Source of the DNA: Acidocella facilis ATCC 35904
GTDB lineage: Bacteria; Pseudomonadota; Alphaproteobacteria; Acetobacterales; Acetobacteraceae
Direction of reading: 5' to 3'
Assembly (NCBI RefSeq): GCF_000687875.1
Contig: NZ_JHYG01000001.1
Coordinates: 248,001 to 312,000, forward strand
Length of the DNA: 64,000 nucleotides
In this document: positions 44,050 through 53,342 of the stretch, piece after piece
Position numbering within the stretch: the first letter of the stretch is position 1
Layout: each line of letters starts with the position of its first letter
The notes under the pieces: generated by a model
What the model saw: only the letters and a program-made list of their open reading frames with translations
Told to the model about the DNA's origin: nothing
Database searches by the model: none
Position numbers and translations under genes: made by a program

Positions 44050-45306
44050 TCAAGCGTCGCGACGTCTCACCCCCATCCGCCTGATGTAGGCGAATATTTC
44101 CGGCCAGACCATTCGCCCCTCACATCCGAAATAAATCGGAAGACCGATTGAAAAGCCGAAAACGAGCCAGAGTAGCACGACGTTCGAGAGAAAGGCCTGA
44201 GGATATAAAATGGCGAAAACCCAAGATCCAAGAATGCCGAAGCCAGCGCTTAATCGTGGCAACCATCCGGATGAGCGCTCGATCGACAGCGTGATGGCGC
44301 GCGCGACCAGAACCACGCCCATAGCACCGGCCCAGTCCACGACATAATGCTCGCCAAATCCGATTGTCGCCACGAAAATTGCGACTGCATAGAAAATGGC
44401 AGCTAATCTGTGTGAGACGGGAGAGCGTTGAACCGCAATGCAGCAGAGCAGAGCCCAGCTCGCATGAAGTGATGGAAACGTGTTGCGGATAGAGGCGATC
44501 GGGGCCGATACGCTATGCAGCGGCAAAGTGACCGGTACCGGGAGATGCGCTGGGAAGGCAGAACCGAAAAAGAACGCTGGCGCCAAAGCCGGAACAAGGC
44601 AAAATATCGGAAAGACCAAAAAGGACGAGATCAGCAGTTCAAGAGGTAAGCCGGCAAGGCGCGCGCCCGAATAAAACGCCTCAGAAATGATGGCGGGGAC
44701 CGCGAATACGAGGTTATATTTATAGAATATTAAAACACAGGTGTGGATCAAAGGATGATCGCGCAACAAAAAGCCAAGCTGATATAGGCTGTTGAGATCC
44801 AAGGCCGCGTCAAAACGGTAGAGGATCGGATCGTAAACGATTGGCAAATGGCGCACGGCTTCGTCCAGCAGGGACCATGCGAGAATGGCGCCGATAAACA
44901 GGCATGCACTACTAACCAGGCTGGAAAAAATCAGAATATAGGCACTTCCCCATTTCCTGATCCGCCAGAAGACCAGCAAGCAGCCCAGACCACACTCAAA
45001 AATGGCCGGAAAGCCTTGCCATAATCCTTTCAGGCCTCCGTTTCGCAGCGTCATCCAGGTAAACCCAAAATCGATCGCGCTGAGAAGGCAAATCAAGCCC
45101 ACAACGCGACAATCCCGTCGACGATCGGATATTGTAATCGCTATCAATGCAATCGCCTCAATAGCGAGGACCTCCCCAGGCTGCAGCACGATGGGTAGAT
45201 ACCCAGCCAACGCGAAGATCTCACTCACAGCGAATCCGGTTACGGCGACACAACAAGCTAGCCAATGGCCGTCCAGCCTCCTCAGCCTATCCGCTCCCAG
45301 CACCAC
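44050..45306 (-). CDS. PAP2-superfamily membrane protein (IPC synthase-like)
   Basis: A 418-residue polytopic protein with about ten spans. The C-terminal half has the PAP2 signature split as in inositol-phosphorylceramide synthase and related lipid phosphotransferases: NTFPSLHASWALLCC and, 45 residues later, GFGEHYVVDWAGAM, supplying the two catalytic His and an Asp. A role in transfer of phospho-head groups on membrane lipids is plausible. The GTG start at 45306 has GGGGAG about 8 nt upstream. Base composition is low (21 of 60 GC in 44701-44760, against 46 of 60 in 45601-45660 of anmK), a sign of transfer. Confidence 0.75.
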   Translation of the reverse strand: MVLGADRLRRLDGHWLACCVAVTGFAVSEIFALAGYLPIVLQPGEVLAIEAIALIAITISDRRRDCRVVGLICLLSAIDFGFTWMTLRNGGLKGLWQGFPAIFECGLGCLLVFWRIRKWGSAYILIFSSLVSSACLFIGAILAWSLLDEAVRHLPIVYDPILYRFDAALDLNSLYQLGFLLRDHPLIHTCVLIFYKYNLVFAVPAIISEAFYSGARLAGLPLELLISSFLVFPIFCLVPALAPAFFFGSAFPAHLPVPVTLPLHSVSAPIASIRNTFPSLHASWALLCCIAVQRSPVSHRLAAIFYAVAIFVATIGFGEHYVVDWAGAMGVVLVARAITLSIERSSGWLPRLSAGFGILGSWVFAILYPQAFLSNVVLLWLVFGFSIGLPIYFGCEGRMVWPEIFAYIRRMGVRRRDA

Positions 45307-45413
45307 CCGTCTCTCCCCTCAAACCACGCGAGATTTTGACAAGGATTACGGCCTTTCACAATAAAGTTGTCTGCGAGATTGAGTTTTTGCGCCTGACCTT
45401 AGACAATTCGCCC

Positions 45414-46496
45414 ATGAACGCTAAAATCTATCGCGCCATCGGGCTGATGTCCGGCACCTCGCTGGATGGGGTGGATGCCGCCTGGATCGAGACCGATGGC
45501 GAGCATGTCAGCGCCTTCGGGCCGGCGGCGACGTTGTTGTATGATGACGCGTTGCGCGCGCAGCTGCGGGGCCTGCTCGACCGGGCGCCGGGCCTACTGC
45601 CGGATGATCCGGCCGTGCTGGACGCCACCGCCCGGCTGACCCGCGAGCATGCGCTGGCGGTGGCGTTGCTGGGGCGCTCGGCCGATATTGTCGGGTTTCA
45701 CGGCCAGACCATCCTGCACGCCCCGAAAGCCGGGCGGACCTGGCAGATCGGCGATGCGGCGCTGCTCTCCCACATCACCAGGCTGCCGGTGGCGTTTGAT
45801 TTCCGCGCCGCCGATGTCGCCGCCGGCGGCGAGGGTGCGCCTTTGGTGCCGCTGTTTCATGCGGCGCTGGCGCGGGGGCTGGCAAAGCCGTTGCTGATCG
45901 TGAATATCGGCGGGGTGGCAAATGCCACCTGGCTGGGCGCTTCGGGCGAGATCATCGCCTGCGATACCGGGCCCGGGAATGGGCCGCTGGATGATCTGGC
46001 GCAGGCTCATCTCGGCACGCCTTATGACAAGGACGGCGCGCTGGCCGCCGCCGGGCAGGTTGACCATCAGCGGCTACAACAGCTGCTGGCGCATCCTTTT
46101 TTCGCGCAACCGGCGCCGAAATCGCTCGACCGGCTGAGTTTCTCCAGCCTCATCGCCCAGGCCACCCAGGGCCTCGCCCCGGCCGACGCCGCCGCCACGC
46201 TGGCCGCCTTCATCTGCGCCGCGATCGCCGAAACCAAATTTCCCGCCCCGCCGCAACAGGTGCTGATCACCGGCGGCGGCCGGCATAATGCCACGCTGAT
46301 GGCGGGCCTCGCCGCGCGCTTCGCGGTGCCGGTGCGCCCGGTGGAGGCGGTGGGCTGGAATGGCGATGCGCTGGAGGCGCAATGTTTCGGCTTTCTCGCG
46401 GTGCGCACGCTGCGCGGCCTGCCGCTCTCTCTGCCCAGCACCACCGGAGTGCGCGCCCCGCAGACCGGCGGCCAGATTTACGGGACGATCTTGTAG
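45414..46496 (+). CDS. anmK: anhydro-N-acetylmuramic acid kinase
   Basis: A 360-residue sugar kinase that phosphorylates and opens 1,6-anhydro-MurNAc in cell-wall recycling. Diagnostic motifs are AIGLMSGTSLDGVD (8-21), VGFHGQTILHAP, FDFRAADVAAGGEGAPLVP, VNIGGVANAT, DTGPGNGPLD and TGGGRHN. Length is normal. The ATG at 45414 is preferred to the upstream in-frame start at 45336. Its last 19 bp overlap the convergent membrane gene. tyrS and anmK are near neighbours in many proteobacteria; here two membrane genes separate them. Confidence 0.93.
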   Translation: MNAKIYRAIGLMSGTSLDGVDAAWIETDGEHVSAFGPAATLLYDDALRAQLRGLLDRAPGLLPDDPAVLDATARLTREHALAVALLGRSADIVGFHGQTILHAPKAGRTWQIGDAALLSHITRLPVAFDFRAADVAAGGEGAPLVPLFHAALARGLAKPLLIVNIGGVANATWLGASGEIIACDTGPGNGPLDDLAQAHLGTPYDKDGALAAAGQVDHQRLQQLLAHPFFAQPAPKSLDRLSFSSLIAQATQGLAPADAAATLAAFICAAIAETKFPAPPQQVLITGGGRHNATLMAGLAARFAVPVRPVEAVGWNGDALEAQCFGFLAVRTLRGLPLSLPSTTGVRAPQTGGQIYGTIL

Positions 46497-48223
46497 AGCG
46501 TCCAGCCCGCCGCATCGCTGCCGACGGCGCGCAGCCAGGGCGGCACCGCGCCTTTGTTCAGCGCATCCCAGAGCGTGTCCGGCGGCAGGTCGGCGACCAG
46601 CAGATAGCGGCCTTGCATCGGGCAGAACAGCACATATTTGGCGCCGGTATCCACCACAGCTTGCGGTTCGCTGGTGCCGGGGACCGCGCGCCAGGCCGCG
46701 CGGTCCTTCATGAAGGCGGGCACGCCATGTTCATAGAGCGAGCCGACGGTTTCGATCTGGCTGCGATAGAGCAGCTCGGGCGTATCCTCGGCGCGGGCCA
46801 GCACCACCTGCCCCGCCGCCGGGGCCAGCAGCGGCGCGATATGGCGCAGGCTGCAGGAGGGATAGGACCGCCCGCCCGGCACCGGCTTCGGCGCCGCACC
46901 GGCCCGTGCCGCCAGGAACGGCACCAACAGGATCAACGCCAGCAGGCCGATCCGCTTCACCCCGGCCAGCGCCCCCTCCATCCCGCTCAACGCCACCGGC
47001 AGCAGGCAGGCGGCGAACAGAGCCGAGAAACAGGTGAACAGCAGATAGAAATACCCCAGCCCCAGCGCCACCAGCGCGCAGAGCGCGACATAAGCCCAGC
47101 CCAAAGGCGCGCGGCGCGGCGCGCCCAGCAGCTCCGGCGCGGCGAGGTCCGCCAGCCCCGGGCGCCGCTCCGCCCAGGCGCGCTGTGCGGCGTAGAGCAG
47201 CGCCCACAGGCCCGGGAGCAGGAACACGATCAGCTCGCGCCCGCGCGGGGGCAGCTGTTCGGTGATCACCCCAAACATCGCCTTCAGCTGATCCGGCGGC
47301 AACAGCCCGGACGGGCCTTCGATGACGCCGGGATAGGTCGCGATCCAGGCCGCCAGCGGCACCCCCAGCACCGCCAGCCCCAGCGGCCCGCGCAGCCGCG
47401 CCGGGGCGCGGGCCTGCACCCGTGTCAGCACCGCCGCACTCACCAGCAGCACCAGCGCCATGCTGAAATAGACAATTGAAAGCCGGTCGATCTCCGGATC
47501 GCCATAGCCGCCGGCGGGCGGGTCGATGAAGAAGGCGATGCCGATCACGTCGAAACACCCGGCCGCGGTGGCCAGGATGGTGGTGGCGTTGCGTGCATAG
47601 AGCCAGCGCAGAGCCAGCCCGGCATAGGCCATCAGCACGAAGGGCATCGTCTCCGGCGTCATCCAGATGCCAAAGCCCCCGGCCAGACCGGCCATGAAGC
47701 CGAGCCCGACATCCCCGCGCAGGGCGCGCAGCACGAAGCCAACGGTTAGCGCGATAAAGACCAGCAGGGCGATGTGATAATGCACCACGCCGGGCAGCGC
47801 GATCGCGGCCAAGGCGGGCAGGATGGCGGCGGCAGCGGCGGCGGCCCAGAGATGCCGGCGCAGCGCCAGCGGCTCCACCGCCCAGGCGCAGGCCGCCCCC
47901 AGCGCGCCCACCCCCAGCGGCCCCAGCGCCACCCCGGCGGCGAACAGCGCCTTATGCCAGCCGATCACCAGGCTCAGCGGGGCGGCCATCAGCCACAGAA
48001 TGATATCCAGCAGCCGCGACCATTCCACCATCACCCCGGCGCCGGAATCATCGCGCGCGACAGTCGTGACCAGATGGCCGAGATGCACACCCTGCTCGAT
48101 TCGCAGCAGCCGCATATAGGAATCCGGGTCCTGCAGGCTGCCCGCCAGCACGCTCGGCCATTGATGCAGGCCGAGCAGGATATTCAGCCCGGCGCTGAGC
48201 AGAAACAGCAGGCCGTAGATCAA
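46478..48223 (-). CDS. multispanning membrane protein, GT-C/STT3-like
   Basis: A 581-residue integral membrane protein with about 12 spans and a soluble C-terminal domain of about 150 residues. Just after the first span comes QDPDSYMRLLRIEQ, a DxD-containing loop like the catalytic first loop of STT3/PglB-type oligosaccharyltransferases and other GT-C enzymes. No WWDYG-type signature is seen, so it is not a confirmed oligosaccharyltransferase. The ATG overlaps the stop of the FMN protein upstream (ATGA). The C-terminus overlaps anmK convergently. Confidence 0.6.
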   Translation of the reverse strand: MIYGLLFLLSAGLNILLGLHQWPSVLAGSLQDPDSYMRLLRIEQGVHLGHLVTTVARDDSGAGVMVEWSRLLDIILWLMAAPLSLVIGWHKALFAAGVALGPLGVGALGAACAWAVEPLALRRHLWAAAAAAAILPALAAIALPGVVHYHIALLVFIALTVGFVLRALRGDVGLGFMAGLAGGFGIWMTPETMPFVLMAYAGLALRWLYARNATTILATAAGCFDVIGIAFFIDPPAGGYGDPEIDRLSIVYFSMALVLLVSAAVLTRVQARAPARLRGPLGLAVLGVPLAAWIATYPGVIEGPSGLLPPDQLKAMFGVITEQLPPRGRELIVFLLPGLWALLYAAQRAWAERRPGLADLAAPELLGAPRRAPLGWAYVALCALVALGLGYFYLLFTCFSALFAACLLPVALSGMEGALAGVKRIGLLALILLVPFLAARAGAAPKPVPGGRSYPSCSLRHIAPLLAPAAGQVVLARAEDTPELLYRSQIETVGSLYEHGVPAFMKDRAAWRAVPGTSEPQAVVDTGAKYVLFCPMQGRYLLVADLPPDTLWDALNKGAVPPWLRAVGSDAAGWTLYKIVP

Positions 48224-49650
48224 TTGGACTGCGCCCGGAACCCCGCCACGCCGCTCTCCAGCGCGGTGACATGCTTGGGCGCGAATTTGCTGGCATCGGT
48301 GACGCCGCAGCTATGGGCGATGATCTCGACCTCATCGCGCATCTTCAGCGCATAGCGCGAGACGCGCACCGCCTTGTCGGTCGGGTCCAGCCCGGCGATC
48401 AGCCTTTTGTCGGCGGCGGTGACCCCGGTGGGGCAATGGCCGGAGCCGCATTTCATCGCCTGGATGCAGCCCAGCGCGAACATGAAGCCGCGCGCGGAGG
48501 AGACGAAATCCGCCCCCATGCACAAAGCCCAGGCCACCTTGTCAGGGGTGATCAGCTTGCCGGAAGCGACGATGCGGATGCGGTGCTGCAGCCCATGCTC
48601 GTAACGCAGCGCCGCGACATAAGGCAGCGCCTGGGTGATCGGCAGGCCGACATAATCGGCCAGCGATTCCGGCGCCGCGCCGGTGCCGCCCTCGCCGCCA
48701 TCGATCTGGATATAATCCGGGCAATGCTCCGGGTTGTCGGCGCAATCGCCGAACCATTCATCCAGGAAGGCCGGGTCGCCCAGCACGAATTTCACCCCCA
48801 CCGGCTTGCCGGTGATGCTGCGCACCCGATGCACGAATTCGCCCAGCTCGGTGACGCTGCCGATATCGCGGTGGCGGTTGGGGGAGATGCTGTCCTGCCC
48901 CGGGGTGATGCCGCGGATCTCGGCGATCTCCTGCGTCACTTTCGCGCCGGGCAGAATGCCGCCTTTGCCGGGCTTGGCCCCTTGCGCCAGCTTCACCTCG
49001 AACATCTTCACCTGCGGATGCGCCGCCAGCTCGCGCAGCCGGGCTTCGGAGAGATTGCCCTGCGCATCACGCACGCCATATTTCGCGGTGCCGATCTGCA
49101 TGACGATATCCGCCCCGCCCTCCAGATGATAGCGGCTCAAGCCGCCCTCCCCGGTGCTCATCCAGATCCCCGCCAGCTTCGCCCCGCGCGAGAGCGCGGT
49201 GACGGCATTATTGCTGAGCGCGCCATAGGACATGCCGGAGATATTGAAGAAGCTCGCCGCCGGATAAGGCTGCTCACAGGCGCCGGGGCCGTTGGCGATG
49301 CCGATCAGCTTGCCGCTGTAAGCCCGCTTATCCTCATCCAGCACCGGAAAAGCCGCGTTGCGGAACACGAAGCTGGGCACCGCCTCAGAGCCGAAGCTGA
49401 TGAAATTGGAAACACCCTTGGCGGAGCGATAGACCCAGCTGCGCTCCAGCCGGTTGAACGGCCGCTCCACCCAGTCCGACAGATATTGGTACTGGCGCAT
49501 ATAGGTACCCCAGGTTTCCGCGAAATAACGGAAATGCCCGATGATGGGGAAATTGCGCAGCACCGTGTGCCGGGTCTGAAGCTTGTCATGGATATATAGC
49601 GCGACCAGACCGAGACTGATCAGCACGATGATGATGGCCAAGATGGTCAT
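48220..49650 (-). CDS. FMN-binding glutamate synthase-like protein, membrane-anchored
   Basis: A 476-residue protein with an N-terminal membrane anchor (ILAIIIVLISLGLVALYI), followed by the FMN-binding alpha/beta barrel of the glutamate synthase large subunit: FFNISGMSYGALSNNAV, GEGGLSRYHLEGG, KPGKGGILPGAKV, YIQIDGGEGGTGAAPES. A Cys cluster CIQAMKCGSGHCPTGV is positioned as the 3Fe-4S ligands. It lacks the glutaminase and C-terminal domains, as in the stand-alone family, whose electron partner is unknown. AGGAG lies upstream of the ATG at 49650. It is coupled to the membrane gene downstream. Confidence 0.87.
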   Translation of the reverse strand: MTILAIIIVLISLGLVALYIHDKLQTRHTVLRNFPIIGHFRYFAETWGTYMRQYQYLSDWVERPFNRLERSWVYRSAKGVSNFISFGSEAVPSFVFRNAAFPVLDEDKRAYSGKLIGIANGPGACEQPYPAASFFNISGMSYGALSNNAVTALSRGAKLAGIWMSTGEGGLSRYHLEGGADIVMQIGTAKYGVRDAQGNLSEARLRELAAHPQVKMFEVKLAQGAKPGKGGILPGAKVTQEIAEIRGITPGQDSISPNRHRDIGSVTELGEFVHRVRSITGKPVGVKFVLGDPAFLDEWFGDCADNPEHCPDYIQIDGGEGGTGAAPESLADYVGLPITQALPYVAALRYEHGLQHRIRIVASGKLITPDKVAWALCMGADFVSSARGFMFALGCIQAMKCGSGHCPTGVTAADKRLIAGLDPTDKAVRVSRYALKMRDEVEIIAHSCGVTDASKFAPKHVTALESGVAGFRAQSN

Positions 49651-49729
49651 GCGGGGGTCCCCTCTCCTGCTGTTGGTTTCATTAACGGAGAAGGCGGGCA
49701 ATGTCTTGGGGAGCGAAGTGAAGAAAGAG

Positions 49730-49773
49730 GTGGGGACTTTTTGAAAAAAGTCCCCACACCCCCAAAAACTTTT
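49730..49773. repeat. family 2 hairpin element, copy 4
   Basis: GTGGGGACTTTTT (49730-49742), a GA loop and AAAAAGTCCCCAC (49745-49757) form a perfect 13-bp stem. CCCCCAAAAACTTTT (49759-49773) closes the right end. It lies 10 bp past the PhoR stop codon. Confidence 0.85.
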
Positions 49774-49782
49774 GCAAATTTT

Positions 49783-51147
49783 TTAGCGCGCGGGGCCGGG
49801 GAGCCAGACGGAGAAGCAGCTGCCCTGGCCAAGCTCGCTTTCGATCACCAGCCGGCCGCGATGGCGCGAGACCACATGTTTGACGATGGCCAGCCCCAGC
49901 CCGGTGCCGCCAATATGGCGCGACCGGCCTTTATCGACGCGGTAGAAACGCTCGGTCAGCCGCGGAATATGCTCGCGCGGGATCCCCGCACCTTCATCGG
50001 CCACCGAAACCAGCACCCCGCCCGCCGGAAAGCGCTCATCCTGGGCGATGCCGGCCGAGAGCGTCACCCGCCCGCCCGGCTTGCCGTATTTCAAGGCGTT
50101 TTCAAGCAGATTGGTGAAAACCTGGGTGAGCTGATCGGCATCGGCGGCCACCCGTGGCAGATCCGCCGGCACCTCCACCACCAGGGTGATTGCCTGTGCC
50201 CTGACCATCGGCTCCAGCCCGGCGACGATGCGCTCCAGCAGTGGCGGCAGATGCAGCAGCTCCTTCGGTGGCGAATGCTCGGAAATCTCGATCTTGGAGA
50301 GGGAGAGCAGATCACCGATCACGCGCTGCATCCGCGCCGCCTGTTCGGCCATGATGCCGAGGAAGGTTTCCTGCGCCTCGCGGTCATCGGCGGCAGGGCC
50401 GCGCAGCGTTTCGATGAAGCCGATCAGGCTGGCCAAGGGCGTGCGCAGCTCATGGCTGGAATTGGCGACGAAATCGGCGCGCATCTTCTCCAGCGCGCGC
50501 TCGCGGGTGCGGTCGCTGACCAGCATATAGACCGGCCCGCCGACCGGGATCATCGTCACTTCCAGATCCCGCTTCACCGGCGCGGCCAGCACGACCTCGC
50601 GGCGCACCGGCGCGGCGCTGGCCAGGACTTCGGCCAGGGCGTCGCGCACATCCGGGTGGCGCAGCAGGGCGGCGGTCTCGGTGCCGAAGGCGGTGATCGC
50701 GCTGTCATTGCGCCAGAGCATGGCGCCGTCCGCGTCGAGTTTCAGCAGCGGGTCCGGCAGGCGTTCAACCAGGGCGCGGTCTTCCGCCGCGCTGGCCACG
50801 TGGCGGCTGCGCAGCAGCCGTTCCGCATGGATCAGCCGCAGCGCCTCGGCCCCGAGATCGCTCATCCCGGGGATCAGCAAATGCCGGTCGGTCGGCAGCG
50901 ATTCCGGGGCGGTGCGCAAGGCGCGCACCAGCCGCGTCATCGCCACCACATCCCGCCCCAGCAACAGCGCGAACAGCAACGCCACCAGCGTGCAGACCGC
51001 CCAGGCGGCGAAAGCCAGCAGCGGCCGCAGATCCCCCAGCGCCGCGAGCAAGGCAAAGACCAGGCTGGGCGTCAGCCCCAGCCCGAAAAACAAGGCGAGC
51101 GCGGCGGGGCCGGCCTTGTCCCAGCTGGTGCCTTCGGGGGGAGCCAT
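49783..51147 (-). CDS. phoR: sensor histidine kinase PhoR-like
   Basis: A 454-residue membrane kinase. It has two N-terminal spans (about 14-37 and 42-63) with little periplasmic loop, a PAS domain (about 122-215), HisKA with H232 in FVANSSHELRTPLASLIGFIETLRG, and an HATPase with VFTNLLENALKYGKPGG, VADEGAGIP and HIGGTGLGLAIVKHV. The short extracytoplasmic part and the PAS plus FIETLRG box are typical of PhoR, the phosphate-starvation sensor that acts with the Pst transporter. No phoB, phoU or pst genes are near, so the pairing is inferred. It starts 9 bp after the lipoprotein gene and is probably co-transcribed. Confidence 0.82.
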   Translation of the reverse strand: MAPPEGTSWDKAGPAALALFFGLGLTPSLVFALLAALGDLRPLLAFAAWAVCTLVALLFALLLGRDVVAMTRLVRALRTAPESLPTDRHLLIPGMSDLGAEALRLIHAERLLRSRHVASAAEDRALVERLPDPLLKLDADGAMLWRNDSAITAFGTETAALLRHPDVRDALAEVLASAAPVRREVVLAAPVKRDLEVTMIPVGGPVYMLVSDRTRERALEKMRADFVANSSHELRTPLASLIGFIETLRGPAADDREAQETFLGIMAEQAARMQRVIGDLLSLSKIEISEHSPPKELLHLPPLLERIVAGLEPMVRAQAITLVVEVPADLPRVAADADQLTQVFTNLLENALKYGKPGGRVTLSAGIAQDERFPAGGVLVSVADEGAGIPREHIPRLTERFYRVDKGRSRHIGGTGLGLAIVKHVVSRHRGRLVIESELGQGSCFSVWLPGPAR

Positions 51148-51155
51148 CGGCGGGG

Positions 51156-52430
51156 TCAGGGGTTGTTGAGGCTGGCGGGCGCTGGCGAGGTGATGGTCGG
51201 CTGCCCCGGCGTGATCGAGAACACCGCCAGGCCACGCTTCACCGTGCCATCCGGCTCCAGCACCAGCAGCCCGTCAGTGCCGGTGAAGCCGGCGGGGGCG
51301 CTCAGCGTCTGTACCGTATAGCCGCCATTGGACGCGGCCAGCTTGGCCAGGGCGGCGGCATCGAAGGCGACATCCGCGATCGCCGGCGGCGCGCTGCCAT
51401 AGGCGGCGCTATATTTGGCATCGAAGGACGCGGCGGCGGCGGGGTCCGGGGCGGCATAGATGGCGCCGCGCAGCGCGCTCTGCCCGGCCATGGCGCTGGC
51501 CAAGGGCGCCCAGAGCGAGGGGCCCATCAGCAATACCTGCGGCGCCGAAACATCGTAATAAGGCAGGAAATTCGCCAGCTCGGCCAGGGTGTTGCCATCG
51601 GTGGCGCCGATGAAGAGGGCGTTGAAGCTGGGCGGCGCCACCTGCTGGCGGCGCAGTTCGCGGGCCTTGGCCAGCCCTTCCGGCGTGTTGCTGTCCTTCG
51701 CCGCCTTGATCTGCGCCATCAGCGCCTCACCGCGGCCGCTCCAGTCCGACAGCGTGCGCACGGCGTTGTTCAGGCTGGAGAAGCCCGGCTCATAGAACTG
51801 GATCTGCGGCGCCGGTTCGCTCAGCTTGGCGGCTTCCTGCTGCAGCGCCTGGCCGAGGCGATGGCCGAAATCCGTATCCGGCAGCAGCCCGGCGAGCTGG
51901 GTATGGCCGGCATCGGAGGCGGCCTGCACGACGCGGCGGACCTGCTGCCCGGGCGAGATGCCCAGCGGCCACACGCCCGGCTGCGCCACCGTGCCATCAT
52001 TAGTGAAGGCCAGGACATTCACCCCGGCCTGCTTGGCGATGGGGGCGACCGCCTGGGTCTCGGCGGCGGTCAGCGGCCCGAGGATGATGCCATCCCCCGC
52101 CGCCAGCCCGGCCTGCGCGGCGCTCACCGCCCCGGCGGCGGTGCCGCCGGTATCGCGAATATCCAGGGCCGGGGTGCTGCCGGCGGGGAAGGCGATCTTG
52201 GCGGCATTGGCCAGGGCCTGGCCCACCGGGGCCAGTGGCCCGCTCAGCGGCACCAGCAGCATGACATTGCCGGATGTCTTGCCTGTGTTATTCGGGGTGC
52301 CGGCATTCGGCGTCAGCGCCGCGGGCAAAGACCCGCTGCCGTTGATCTGAGGGGCTTGCCCCGCGCAGCTGGCAAGCGCCAACATGCCGCCAAGGAGTAG
52401 AGATGAGCGAAGAGACGGCACCAGGCGCAA
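51156..52430 (-). CDS. penicillin-binding protein activator, LpoA-like lipoprotein
   Basis: A 424-residue lipoprotein. A signal peptide ends in a LASC lipobox (SLLLGGMLALASCAG), then comes a type I periplasmic-binding-protein fold (VMLLVPLSGPLAPVGQALANAAKIA). LpoA-type proteins activate PBP1A for peptidoglycan synthesis, and lpoA sits divergently beside rsmI in many proteobacteria, as here. The annotated frame is open upstream, but TTG at 52430 has GGAGG 8 nt ahead and puts the signal at the N-terminus. This start overlaps the divergent rsmI gene by 28 bp. Confidence 0.78.
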   Translation of the reverse strand: MRLVPSLRSSLLLGGMLALASCAGQAPQINGSGSLPAALTPNAGTPNNTGKTSGNVMLLVPLSGPLAPVGQALANAAKIAFPAGSTPALDIRDTGGTAAGAVSAAQAGLAAGDGIILGPLTAAETQAVAPIAKQAGVNVLAFTNDGTVAQPGVWPLGISPGQQVRRVVQAASDAGHTQLAGLLPDTDFGHRLGQALQQEAAKLSEPAPQIQFYEPGFSSLNNAVRTLSDWSGRGEALMAQIKAAKDSNTPEGLAKARELRRQQVAPPSFNALFIGATDGNTLAELANFLPYYDVSAPQVLLMGPSLWAPLASAMAGQSALRGAIYAAPDPAAAASFDAKYSAAYGSAPPAIADVAFDAAALAKLAASNGGYTVQTLSAPAGFTGTDGLLVLEPDGTVKRGLAVFSITPGQPTITSPAPASLNNP

Positions 52431-53323
52431 TGATTGATCCTCCAACGCAAGCCCCGCCCACGGCGATGGCCGGGGCGTCCCTGCCCGCTCTTGTGATGGT
52501 TTCGACGCCAATCGGCAACCTTCAAGATTTATCGGACAGGGCCAGATCGACTTTATCTGGGGTGAACGCGATCCTGTGTGAAGATACGCGAACCAGCGCG
52601 GTGCTGCTGCGCGCCCACGGAATCAGCGGCAAATGCGTCGCCTTGCACGAACATAATGAATCCGCCGCGATTCCCCGGCTTGTGGCGGCGATGCAACAGG
52701 GCGAGCGTTACGCCTTGATCTCGGATGCCGGCACGCCTTTGGTCTCGGACCCCGGCTACCGGCTGGTGCGCGCGGTCATCGAGGCGGGGCTGCCGGTCTC
52801 CGGCGTGCCGGGCGCGAATGCGGCGGTGCTGGCCCTCACCCTCTCCGGACTGCCGCCGCAGCCTTTTCTGTTCACCGGCTTTCTGCCGCCCAAGGCCGGT
52901 CCGCGCCGGGCCGCCTTCGCCGGGCTGCGCGGCGCCGAGCTGGCCGGGCTCAGCGCCACCCATATTTTCTACGAGGCGCCGCACCGGCTGGCGGAATTCC
53001 TGGCCGATGCCGCCTCTGCATTCGGGGAGCGCCCGGCCGCGGTGTGCCGGGAGCTGACCAAACATTATGAGGAGGTGCGCCGCGACACGCTGCCGGCCCT
53101 GGCGGCGCATTACGCCGAGCACGCGGCGCGCGGCGAGATCGTCGTGGTGGTCGGCCCGGCGCCAGCGGAGGAGACCGGAGCGGAGTCGTTGGATCAGGCG
53201 CTGCGCGCGGCGCTGAAGAGTCTCAGCGTGAAGGATGCCGCCGCCGCCGTGGCCGCCGCCACCGGGCTGCCGAAAAAACAGGTCTATAAGCGTGCTCTGG
53301 AGATGGCGCAGGGGGAGGATTAG
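52403..53323 (+). CDS. rsmI: 16S rRNA (cytidine(1402)-2'-O)-methyltransferase
   Basis: A 306-residue SAM-dependent tetrapyrrole-methylase-fold enzyme that 2'-O-methylates C1402 in the ribosomal P site. Motifs are LVMVSTPIGNLQDLSDRA, AILCEDTRTSAVLL, ALISDAGTPLVSDPGYRLV, GVPGANAAVLAL and EAPHRLAEFL. AAGGAG (52392-52397) is 5 nt from the ATG. The N-terminus is about 25 residues longer than usual, Pro/Ala-rich, and encoded over the start of the divergent gene. The gshB and YraN genes that often follow are absent. Confidence 0.92.
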   Translation: MSEETAPGAMIDPPTQAPPTAMAGASLPALVMVSTPIGNLQDLSDRARSTLSGVNAILCEDTRTSAVLLRAHGISGKCVALHEHNESAAIPRLVAAMQQGERYALISDAGTPLVSDPGYRLVRAVIEAGLPVSGVPGANAAVLALTLSGLPPQPFLFTGFLPPKAGPRRAAFAGLRGAELAGLSATHIFYEAPHRLAEFLADAASAFGERPAAVCRELTKHYEEVRRDTLPALAAHYAEHAARGEIVVVVGPAPAEETGAESLDQALRAALKSLSVKDAAAAVAAATGLPKKQVYKRALEMAQGED

Positions 53324-53342
53324 CCCCACCTGCGCGTTGCTC

